Origin: Myxocyprinus asiaticus
Taxonomy: Eukaryota; Chordata; Actinopteri; Cypriniformes; Catostomidae
NCBI RefSeq assembly: GCF_019703515.2
Contig: NC_059379.1
Location: 21,875,880-21,939,879, forward strand
Direction of reading: 5' to 3'
DNA: 64,000 nucleotides
The position numbers and the translations under genes are program-made. Shown here piece by piece: positions 46,479 through 56,140 of this stretch (positions are counted from its first letter, which is position 1; every line of letters starts with the position of its first letter). Under the pieces are notes generated by a model. That model made no database searches and was not told the origin of the DNA. It saw only the letters and a list, made by a program, of their open reading frames with translations.

Positions 46479-46805
46479 CCCTAGTGTCACTACATTGACA
46501 CCAACATCGAGTGAGTGACAGATAGGGAACGTCATGGTTACTGGTGTAACCTCCGTTCCCTGATGGAGGGAACCTTATATTGGCTCCTCAGCGTAAAACC
46601 TGAATGAGTGGTTGCATACCAGCTCCTTTTATACCCGTATGTCCGGGGGAGTGGCATGCAAATACCACTCGCCAATTTTCATTGGCCTTTTATCAAAGAC
46701 CAGAGGTGTCTCGGGCTCCCAAGAGTGACCCCTAGTGTCACTACATCGACACCAACGTCTCGTTCCTTCCATCAGGGAATGGAGGTTACACCAGTAACCA
46801 TGACG
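46479..46805. repeat. DIRS copy 2 complementary region and terminal repeat
   Basis: 46479-46575 (AGTGTCACTACATTGACACC ... GTTACTGGTGTAACC, GTTCCCTGATGGAGGGAAC) is mirrored by 46735-46800 (GTCTCGTTCCTTCCATCAGG, GGAGGTTACACCAGTAACC). Between lie the terminal repeat landmarks with CCTTTTATACCC (46625). Non-coding 45760-46478 precedes it. Confidence 0.8.
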
Positions 46806-46842
46806 TTTTTTTGACAATTTAAAAATACAGACTTTTTTTGTG

Positions 46843-46890
46843 AGGGTTAGGTTTAGGGGTAGGGGTAGGGGTAGGGTTAGTGTTAGGGTA
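46843..46890. repeat. Degenerate GGGTTA/GGGGTA repeat
   Basis: About seven units of GGG(G)TTAGG or GGGGTA, telomere-like but irregular. Followed by a conserved-looking tail (TATAGAATCTATAGTTC) often seen next to such tracts in fish repeats. Confidence 0.8.
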
Positions 46891-46949
46891 TAGAATCTAT
46901 AGTTCTTACAGTATAAAAATCATTACGTCTATGGAGAGTCCTCATAAGG

Positions 46950-47002
46950 ATGTGTGTGTGTGTGTGTGTGTGTGCGTGCGTGAGTGCATGCGTGCGTGCG
47001 TG
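46950..47002. repeat. (TG)n microsatellite, interrupted
   Basis: TG run passing into CGTG units, read directly. Confidence 0.95.
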
Positions 47003-48043
47003 TTTAATTAAACTTACCTTTGGTCTTTGAGATGACTCCATCAAGTTCCATTTTCTTTCATATTTCCCCTGCAAAACCCAAGACCTTGTCTGTCACTCAC
47101 TCTTAGCTTCCCATCTCCCATGTTACTCACTATAATGGGATGTATTTGCATTCATTTGACCATGCTTATTTGCTGGAGAGAAAGTTATAAACAAAACATA
47201 CGTGACCAGACTAGAAATAAAAAAATTATAGTGCACTGTTACTATTTTTTTTTTATGCTTTCAAAAATAAAAGTGCTGGTTGTATTTGTTGGGACACCTC
47301 TATTGGGCCGACAGGTATTAAGAATGAAATGATATAATAAAAATCTTTTTTTTTCTCTCCTTTGAAGAGAGAGAGAGAGAAAATTTAATCTCAAGGTACA
47401 AAAAGTTTAAATTCTTGACTGCTCTTCTCAACCTCATTGACTTGTACAAGGGGAAATTTAATTTAATATTTTTTCTCAAACCTAAAGTACACTGCATTTC
47501 AGGTCTTAAAAGTAATGACCTGTCTGTTTGTTTGCTCTCTCTGTTTGTAGCATTTATGAAAAAGCTTTTAATAAATCAAGACTCTTCTATCAATCAACAA
47601 ATTGCAATGTGCTTAAAAATAGCCTACCTCTAGTGGCCCTAATACCCATCAGATTAACAGTGCTAATGGGAACTGTTTCATCCACACAAATGGCTCATTT
47701 GTTTTTTGTGACTTTGTTTTACTGCTATTTGACGCTAACCAGAGGTAGAGCATGTGGTACAATTATACGGCTGGCTGATGTTCAAATGTTGATTGTCCTT
47801 AATCACAGCTATGGCAATAGCTATTTGCTTTTAATCGCCCCTCCCTCCTCCCTTACCCTACAAAACTGTTCATTATTTGATTTATTGATGATCCCACTAT
47901 GCATGATAGCGTTTCTGACCAATCTTATCTTTGCAAATGTTGCCATGCGCCATTTATCTGACAAGCACTTGCAACGAGAGTCTATAGGAGTGATGTTTGT
48001 TTGAGCTGTTTTAAGCGGAATTTTACAGAAATAATCCACAAAA
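47003..48043. other. Non-coding; one unexplained open frame
   Basis: A 158-residue hydrophobic frame at 47528-48004 has no known resemblance and overlaps a minus frame; I do not call it a gene. A GA run lies at 47366-47380. Confidence 0.4.
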
Positions 48044-49096
48044 TGTAAAAAAAAAAAAACTACTGGCTTGACAATCCACGTGTCACATTTATAGACAACA
48101 CTTTTCAGTGTGACACACACAATAACATTCACAAACACTGCTTATCAGCATTACCAACATCGTCACACACACACACAGCTTCTTTGCGTCTCTCTCTCTC
48201 CCTGTCTGCTGCTGTCTCATCTCCTTAAATACTCCCACCGCCCCTCACTGGAATGTGAGACTAGTGTGGTGCACAGGTGGAACTCGCTTTGTCCAGATGC
48301 CACTCGGCCCTGCCTTGCTTGCCACATACCCCATCGCCAAACTCAGGCTGGGGAACACTCTGGCCTGTGACTTACTACATCCCCCCCACCCCATTTCTAG
48401 GGAGGGAGTGTTGGCGCATCAGGATGGTCTCCGGGTCCGACCTGCTCGTGCCTGAGAGTGGGAACAGGACGAGGGAGAGGAGAGGGGGAGTGGGAACAGG
48501 ACGAAGGAGAGGAGAGGGGGAGTGGGGAAAGGACGAGGGAGAGGAGAGGGGGAGGGAGGATGGAGAGAGAGAGAGGAGAGAGAGACAGGCTCACTTGCCC
48601 TGGACACGCTGTCGACTGGTCCTCAGCTGCACTGCCTCCTGGCAGATGGCAGCGGTCTCCTCCATCTCCTGGCGGACAGCAGCGAGCTCCACCGCCTCCA
48701 GGTGGACGGCAGCAGCGAGGAATCCATGACAGCGCATCCTTCCTCCTTCTCAGGTTTCGACACCAATGTAACGGATTTTAAGGAATGCATGGGAAGGAGG
48801 AAGCTGGGACTGGCTTGACAATCCAGCCATCACATTTACTGACAACACTTTTCAGTGTGACACACACAATAATGTTCACAAACACTGCTTTTCAACATCA
48901 CCAACATTGTCGCACACACACACAGCTTCATTGCGTCTCTCTCTTCCTGTCTGCAGCTGTCTCCTCTTCTTAAATACTCCCACCGCCCCTCACTGGAACG
49001 CGAGACCAGTGTGGCACGCAGGTGGAACTCATTCACCACTTATCTTCCCAGCCTCGCTCTGCCCAGACGCTGCTCGGCCCCACCCTGCTCGCCACA
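48044..49096 (-). mobile_element. Small non-autonomous LTR element, Gmr1-related
   Basis: Direct LTR-like repeats 48044-48326 and 48767-49096 (shared CTGGCTTGACAATCC, TTTTCAGTGTGACACACACA, CCCACCGCCCCTCACTGGAA, end GCCACA). Interior only ~440 bp with no gag or pol. On the minus strand the 5' LTR end is followed by TTGGTGTCGAAACC, a PBS starting TGG. The sequence next to the 3' LTR (48327-48410: ACTCAGGCTGGGGAACA, CACCCCATTTCTAGGGAGGG) matches that of the Gmr1-like element at 60316-60395. No target duplication found. Confidence 0.75.
48457..48552. repeat. 32-bp minisatellite, three copies
   Basis: Purine-rich unit starting AGTGGGAACAGGACGAGGGA at 48457, 48489 and 48521, inside the small LTR element. 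The open frames across it are repeat translations. Confidence 0.95.
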
Positions 49097-49290
49097 TATG
49101 CCTTACAATGTCACTCTTCATTTCAGTCCATGTAAGACTATTGTCAATTTCTACAAAGCTTGTCAAAGAGAGCAACAATAACCAAGGGGGGCAAAGCTTA
49201 GCGAAGGGTTAATCAGAACACTTTAACATGTTAGGGTTAGGGTATGAACCATCACATATCCAAAAAAGGTGTTTGTTTGAAACATATTAA

Positions 49291-50200
49291 AGGGATAGTT
49301 CACCCAAAAATGAAAATTATCTCATTATTTACTCACCCTCATGATATCCCAGGTGTGTATGGCTTTCTTTCTTCACCAGAACACATTTGAAGAAAAACAG
49401 AAAAATCTCTTAGCTCAGTAGGTCCTTAAAATGCAATTGAATGGCGATTTCTCTTTTGAAGGTCCAAAAATCGATGTCATCGATAAGACTCCAGCTGTAA
49501 AAGTAATGTCTTCTAAAGCAATACGAATGCTTTTGGTGCAAAAAAAGATAAACATTTAAGTACTTTTTAACTATAATGCAATACTTCAGGAGAGGGTGTA
49601 GTCCAAGCGGTCTCTCGTGTGATGTGTTTGCATTGCCATAGATACTGAGGTAATCTCACGTTCTCCACTCGGTTGAGACATCCAGGATAAGCACACAAAT
49701 GCACAATTGTGAGTAAAGAAACAGATATATATACAGATCTAAACCAAAACCAACCAAGCTACTGTACAGCGTTCCTCCTTTTAATTTGTAAACGGCGCTG
49801 CTCTTCTGGCTGTGACGCATGTGCATCAGTTCTCACGTGTTTCAAATGCCAATGCGATTACATCACACGCGAGTAGCGCTGCCGACCGGAAGCATGATTT
49901 AGAGTTTAAAAAAGTACTTAAATATTTATTTTTTTCGCACTAAAAGTGATCGGGTCACTTTAGAAGACATTAATTTAACAGCTGATGTCATATGGATGAA
50001 GTTTATGCTGACTGTCTGTGATTTTTGGACCTTCAAAAGAGAAATCGCCATTCACTTGCATTTTAAGGACCTACTGAGCTAAGACATTTTTCTATTTTTC
50101 TTCAAATGTGTTCTGGTGAAGAAAGAAAGTCATACACACCTGGGATATCATGAGGGTGAGTAAATAATGAGATAATTTTCATTTTTGGGTGACTATACCT
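49291..50200. mobile_element. Foldback element, TTAA type, well preserved
   Basis: TTAA at 49287-49290 and 50201-50204. About 240-base inverted arms: AGGGATAGTTCACCCAAAAA at the left, its inverse at 50175-50200; TTAGCTCAGTAGGTCCTTAA near 49409 against the inverse near 50070; shared TTTGAAGGTCCAAAAATC. No transposase. Best example of the family seen also at 4818, 11613, 28376 and 55880. Confidence 0.85.
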
Positions 50201-50204
50201 TTAA

Positions 50205-51162
50205 GTAAGAAAGCGCAGACAACAAAAATTTGCAGTTGTTCTGTTGTCTTATGGAAATCTAGTCACTGAAAGGTAATCATTAATTTCTAAATATGATTCT
50301 AATGTAGCTACATGAAAATTACTCTAAAAGCTTGCTGCTATTGCTAAGTGTGCGATTTAGGTGCCATGGAAACTGTGTGCAATGTTCTTGCACGAATAAG
50401 TTACTTAACTCTGCTGGACTCCTGATGCTCATTGCTTTTTAGAGAAATACAACCTACAAACGAAAATGTGCTTCACCCACACACCATTTGGTCCCAGAAA
50501 ACAAGAAGAACAAGAATGGTCTATGTATCATTTCTCCATCAAAGTGCGCTGTACATTAGTCCACAGAATTTATGTTTTCATGGCATTTTCAGTCATGCAC
50601 ACCAGCACTAACTGCTCATATGAATGCATATGCAGTGAATGCTATCCCCAAAACATTTTATCTTGACTACTACTGATTTTAGACCACAAAAAAATATGCA
50701 TTTATGGGAGATCTATATGCAGCCTTGCTATTTTCAATATTTATTTGCAAAATTATAGCTTTTCCAATGGATCAGATAAGAAATGGCCCACTAAATCGCT
50801 GATTTGGGTTTTGTGGCTAGGCTGGCATTGTCCTATTTACAGCTGGTAATTCAGGCAGAGTAGCGGTGTGCCAGGACATCTGTCGTAATGCTAAACATTT
50901 TGACTGATATAACAGTGAGTGCAGTTTATCTGTGGACCCAAAGAGTATTAGAGGTAAATACATGCAACAATTTACGGATGAGTGCTGAATCAAAAACTAC
51001 AAAGTCACAAACAGTAATAAAAACAGATTGAAAGTCTCAAACAGACCTAAATGGTTATAGTTCAGTTAATGCTGTAATAATGCTAATGTGCATAATGTAC
51101 ATCTGTTATATTCCTAGAAGTATATAAAGGTATGTTTATGTAGTAGGTGCATTTTATATATA
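50205..51162. other. Non-coding, nothing recognised
   Basis: No gene or element. The frame at 50466-50666 is short and unrecognised. Confidence 0.5.
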
Positions 51163-51953
51163 CACTGTAAAAAATATCTGTAATTTTATGGGATTTTTAC
51201 TGTTTATTTTACATTTTTTCCCCTGTATTTTTAAAGTACAGACAAATATTAATACAATTACAGAAATAGACTGTGAATTTACATGTCTAATGTAGAATAA
51301 CATGGAAAACCTGTAACTGTGAATAACCATAAAATGTCCTTTTTTTTAAGGCAAATCTTTTTTTTTCTACATAAAAAGACTGTTAAAATACATTCACAAA
51401 TTTATCATAATTTCACGAATGTATATATTTATTTAATGTATGAAACTGATAAATTCTAGTTTAATACTGTAAATAAAATTTTAAGCAATGTAAAATGCCA
51501 GTAAAATACAGTTTTGTATGATTAAAAATGAAATTATTTAATGTCATTTTACATATACTTTTCTTAGTTATGTAACACTTAAAATATATATTAATACTGT
51601 ACATAATTGATTTAATAGTTATTAAATTAAATAAAAGCAACGATAAAAGAAATACATCTTGAACATTACGAGATAAGCCATTTCGGATTTTGGGACACTT
51701 TAGAAGTGACTCTAAATGTGTGAACCTTCCAATAAATTTGAACAACAACGGCAACGTTCATGGGGAGGGGTTATCGATAGAAAGAGCGGTCGATGGAAAG
51801 ATGATGATAAGCTAACGCGGGCAAAATTCGGGGGATGAAATTGGGTCATTGACAGTCTGAATCCAGTCTGAAGTGGTGGAAAGATGACAAGGTGGACAAA
51901 CAAACATTGCAAGAGCTACTGTTGTGGAGCGTGGAAGACTTTTCTCCCCTCTC

Positions 51954-52600
51954 TGTAAGAAAAATCTTGAAGTCAGGAGTTCCAGGTGTCAAAAGTTAGA
52001 GTTTATTGAACAAACCAACAAACCCGAGACGTCAGCTAAGATCTGACTCTCTCGGTCAAAACCCTCAGTCTTTATACAGTTTGTTATCTAGCATTACCTC
52101 ATGTCTACGCTGTCTTAATATTTTTTGTATCCAATGGATTCTGTTTCCCACCATTATTTCACAGAGCCTTTGACATCTTTTTAATGGTGGGAACCTGGCT
52201 TTTTAGTCCAAAACAAAATAACATTTTAAATTCATTTATCATGAAAGTATACTTTCTGAGTAAATAATACATCACAATCTAAGCATAATATAGGTACTTT
52301 TGTTTATTGGTTGTGTTCATCTTTAACTTTTGCTGTGCTTCCCAGGGTTTTCTTGCATCATTGTATCATTGTCTCTGCTACAGCTGTGGACACAGAGTGT
52401 TTCTTGTAACATCAGCACTTTTAGTAACCTCATATGCCCTCTCCTGGGTCACACAATGTCCAAGCTTCTAGTAACCTCATATGCCCTCTCCTGGGTCACA
52501 CAATGTCCAAGCTTCTAGTAACCTCATATGCCCTCTCCTGGGTCACACAAAGTCCAGGCTATTCTATATTAGTACTTTTCTACATTTGATATATAAAAAT
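51954..52600 (-). mobile_element. Probable solo LTR inside the CACTA-like element
   Basis: Minus strand: TATAAAG (52077-52071) followed about 100 bases on by TTCAATAAACTC (polyadenylation signal, near 51998) and the end TTTTTCTTACA at 51954. That is a U3-R-U5 layout. The upper limit is not resolved and no target duplication was found. The 47-bp repeats would lie in U3. Confidence 0.5.
52423..52560. repeat. 47-bp tandem repeat, about 2.9 copies
   Basis: Unit starts AGTAACCTCATATGCCCTCT at 52423, 52470 and 52517; the first two are identical, the third differs slightly near its end. Confidence 0.97.
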
Positions 52601-53180
52601 CTACTATACTACCAGTGTAAATGTGTTTACTTTCGGATTGTCAGCGTGGATGCGGCATGCGGAAACATTCTAAAATTGGACAAACAAACAACGGCTAATT
52701 TCAAGGGAGGAAAAAGGACAATCCACAGTCACAGCCTACATGTTGCAGTTGCAAGGCAAGTATACCAAACTCAAGTTTGGTATCATTAGCGTTCTAATTA
52801 TTACACTATGACTTTGAACTTACTCCAGTTTGGCAAATGTACTAAATCTGTATGACCTGTCATATTGCATATAGTTAACTGAAGTGTTAGCTAACTTTGA
52901 GGCTATTAAGCCAACTCTTTCCTCTCATGTTGTTGAGTGAAGAGTCAGCTCATTAGCATAGCTGATGTAGTACGGTTCAGATGGTGTAACTGTTTCAACT
53001 ATTTAGCTGCCTACAATTAATGGTCAGTGTTCAATACATTTTGGATTGTGCAGATTTCTTAATTAACATGTCCCATGCACTCACATAGACTTGTTTTTGT
53101 TTCTCTCTGCAGATAAGATGTGTGAGTTGAAAAGGTGAAAAGCTGAAGCTAAAAAGGTGAGTGTTGGGCCATAGTTAAAG

Positions 53181-53919
53181 ATGTTCAAAGATTACACTTG
53201 TCATAGTTGTGGTGTTTCTGTGAAAACCCTAAAAGGTTACATACATCATCAAGGGCTACACAGAAATGAAGCACATTACCAGTATGCATGTTGTATAGCA
53301 AGTTGCAAGTCTCACTTCAGAAATTACAGTGTTTTTAAGTGTCATGTTTTCCATCATCATCGTCAGCCTTCTTCTCTGTCACAATGTGAGCCTCTGCAGG
53401 TACCCTTTATTTGTGAGCTTCATTACTATCAGAAACAGTTTATTGATCTGAAAGATCTTTTGTGTCACCTGAATACATCTGTATCCCGAACTATGTTTAT
53501 ACATAGATATTATTAACAATAGCTCACCATATGTCAAAAAATCCAAACTCTTCCTTAAAGGGTTATTGTATGTACATTGGACTATAATGCTTACATAACC
53601 AATTGGGTGATGGTTGATATGTTTTTTGATATTCAGCTCAATCAGTTTGTTAAGTAAAATTATATTTAATAATTGCTGGACATGGTCTTTGGGCTCAGTT
53701 TGTCACAAAATATTACAGATCCCCTCTCTTGTGTATTGTACAACAGGAAGTTCTCCTTTGGTAGCAGAGTACTTCATGTTATCTGTGGAACAAACCATTG
53801 TGAATAGCCACATCACTGTCTTCATTGATGCTGTTGTGTTGATGTTTGCCTCCTACTACTGCCTGAACATCTCTTACCCAGCAGCCCAAGGAGCAACATT
53901 GGAGTTCTTGCAAAGTTAA
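53181..53919 (+). pseudogene. Zinc-finger protein of a fish element family, decayed
   Basis: A 111-residue frame (53181-53516) starts MFKDYTCHSCGVSVKTLKGY and has two C2H2 fingers, C-x2-C-x12-H-x3-H and C-x4-C-x12-H-x3-H. After a stop, a second frame (53614-53919) ends with LVAEYFMLSVEQT and YYCLNISYPAAQGATLEFLQ, which I recognise as the C-terminal signature of a repeated fish protein family that has the same N-terminal fingers; the central part is missing. A possible 5' exon boundary (TCTCTGCAG) is at 53112. Role in the element unknown. Not functional here. Confidence 0.55.
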
Positions 53920-55879
53920 GATAGCAGAAGTCAATTTTATACATCAAAATGGATATAGAATAACCAGAAAAATAGTCCCCCCTATATAATCTAATACAAT
54001 CCAATGCAATTTTGAAGGCTGCAGTTTGTGCTGGTGTTTAATTGGATTGCATTATATTCAAAGTCTTTCTAATGTTGTCCATCTACATTTTCATATGACT
54101 GAAAGACTGGGGCTTTACATGGAGGTTACATGTTACTTCTGTGTTCGCAAAGGCTTCCTCCGGGTGCTCGGGTCCTGCACAGGTCCAGTTTTAAAAACCT
54201 GTTCCTCCCCCAAACCTGCAGAGACCACACCCAAGCTGTTAACTGCAATTATTTCTTTATTCAGTTGTGGACTTTCTCAAAATTTAAATTTAAATGAGAA
54301 AAAGAGTATATTAAAAGAGTATATTACAGTGGAGTCCATATTTCATCACTGAAGTTGTTTGTTGTATTTCATTCAACAGATGCATTTTCAAGATAAATCC
54401 CGACAAGGGATCGAAAGTGGAGAGAACACTTCCAGAAAGCAGCTGGCGGTCAGTCCAAAGGTTCTTTCCCTGATATCAAAAATTGCGGACTACGAATGGA
54501 GGGAGTAAAAAGAAACATTATTCAGAAAAGAAAACATTGGAGTCCAATCTCCCTCCTTCATTCACATGCACAGTAATTCATGCCAGTCTCACATAGACTT
54601 TTCCAAAAGACTCTCTCTTGCCCACTGTATTCTTGATTTTGAGTATGCTTTAAGTGTTGTCTGATAGTACCACTGAAGCATCTACACAAATTCTAATCAT
54701 ATTTTAATTATATAGTTGGTTCACACTACTATTGGTAAAAAGACTATTTACTTTTTTTCTCGATTATTTAATTTTTGATTACCTATTTATTTTGACTCCT
54801 TAAAAGCCATTTGAGTATTTTCATTTGTATAACAAATTGTTAGAAACTGCACACAATTTCAAGTTTTGTAAGCAAGAATGTTACAAGAGGTGCAGCTGTT
54901 TTCTGTTCTGGTCTGTTGGACAACAGAATTAAATAAATGTTAAGAACAGGAAGTAAGTGTGTGCTGATTGTTTAAAAGCTGTATTGTAAAGCTAAATGTC
55001 ATCATTCTATAATTTGTCATTCAACCACATTGTTGAATTGGAGGCCAAACATTTTCTGTAGTTTTAAATAAGTGACAGTTACAAATGGTATATAAGAAAG
55101 ATACTGTAATGCTTCTTTTTCACATGTCGATACAGATTTTAGCACAAAATGATTGTAATTATGATCATAATAATTTTTTTAGTGTTTGGACTTTTAAAAA
55201 AAATGTTAACTCAGTTAATTTAGTAAAAATGGGCATACCTTTTTAACATTAAAGATCTATTAAATATACGTATTTATAAATATTAAATATTTATGTAAAG
55301 TTACATGTAAAAACTCTTATTACACTTGATATGATCTAAAATAAATAGTATATTATTGTAATTATAAACATTACCAGTTTTAAAACAGTTTTTTTTTGTA
55401 AAGATTTTTTTGAGCTATGTAATTTAATTACAGTAAAAATAGATGAAATTTACAAGATTTTTTCATAAAATTATATAATAAAACCCAAATAATAACAGCA
55501 CTCTTTAGCACTTTTAAGGCTAATTATTTATATTATTGCAGTGTTGTCCATATTTATAGGTAATTTCATTGTTTTACACAAGTAAATATCCTTCATAAAA
55601 CATTAAACAAGATCTCAAGTAAAATTAAAGCTACAAACTGTATTTTAATTATGGAAAATTACTGTATTTTTACTAGTTAGTTATTTTTCGTTATTTCACA
55701 GAATTTGTTTGGCGCCCCAGCTGCAGGAATATTAAGTTTTTTTATTTTTTTTTACAGTGTACTTATGTGTCACTATGTAGATCACTTTGATTATATTACC
55801 CTCATCTGCTCTTGCTGTGTAATGAAAAGAGGGATACTATTTTTAGGTCTTCATCATGCTAAATATGGGTCATGTAAAC

Positions 55880-56007
55880 TTAAAAGGCATCGTTCTACCA
55901 AAAAATTTAAATTCTGTCATCATTACATTACATTTACTCATGTTGTTCCAAACCCGTACAATTTTCTTTCTGCTGTGGAACACAGCCTCAGTTACCATTC
56001 ACTTTCT
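55880..56007. mobile_element. Fragment of the TTAA foldback family
   Basis: ATTCTGTCATCATTACATTT, CTCATGTTGTTCCAAACCCG and TTTCTGCTGTGGAACACAG are the usual left-arm landmarks of this family; the other arm is absent. Confidence 0.65.
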
Positions 56008-56140
56008 GGAGCAACTTCTAGTCAAGTGCATTGCTCAAGGGTAAAATGGCAATAGATCATGGCTCGCTGCTTGCAGGGCTCAAACCAGCAATCTGCTGGT
56101 TACCAGCTCTCAGTGCTAGCTACTATACCACATCACCCAC
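56008..56140 (-). mobile_element. V-SINE-like tRNA-derived SINE fragment
   Basis: On the minus strand: a tRNA-like head with TAGTAGCTAGCACTGAGAGC (A box) and GCTGGTTTGAGCC (B box), then CCCTTGAGCAATGCACTTGA and GTTGCTCC, the conserved central domain of vertebrate V-SINEs. The 3' tail is missing: the SINE joins a TTAA-family fragment. Confidence 0.65.

Larger units (their letters stand above)
42610..46805 (+). mobile_element. DIRS retrotransposon, rearranged (copy 2)
   Basis: Plus strand order: gag C-terminus (42640-42860), RT N-terminus (43100-43570), gag middle block (43700-43925), RNase H (43925-44340), post-RNase H region (to 44727), tyrosine recombinase (44740-45720), complementary region (46479-46575), terminal repeat (46576-46805). 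The left terminal repeat and most of gag are missing. Gene order is abnormal. Confidence 0.85.
51163..55759. mobile_element. CACTA/EnSpm-like DNA element
   Basis: Starts CACTGTAAAAAATATCTG and ends with the inverse of CACTGTAAAAAAAAAT; TA stands outside both ends. Long AT-rich subterminal regions (51180-51660, 55100-55740) repeat TACAGTAAAAAT/ACTGTAAAT motifs, as usual in CACTA elements. The interior holds a zinc-finger gene remnant on the plus strand and a solo LTR. No transposase recognised, and the terminal match is short, so the class is a proposal. Confidence 0.5.

Noticed and set aside
46843..46890. True chromosome end
   Set aside because: The tract is short and irregular, and unrelated sequence continues on both sides.
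47528..48138. 158-residue plus and 105-residue minus frames as host genes
   Set aside because: No recognised domain, no splice or codon evidence, and overlapping on both strands.
48277..48818. Arg/Glu-rich frames of 98-150 residues
   Set aside because: They translate the 32-bp purine minisatellite in all frames.
52423..52560. CRISPR-like array
   Set aside because: The repeats are contiguous without spacers and the DNA is vertebrate.
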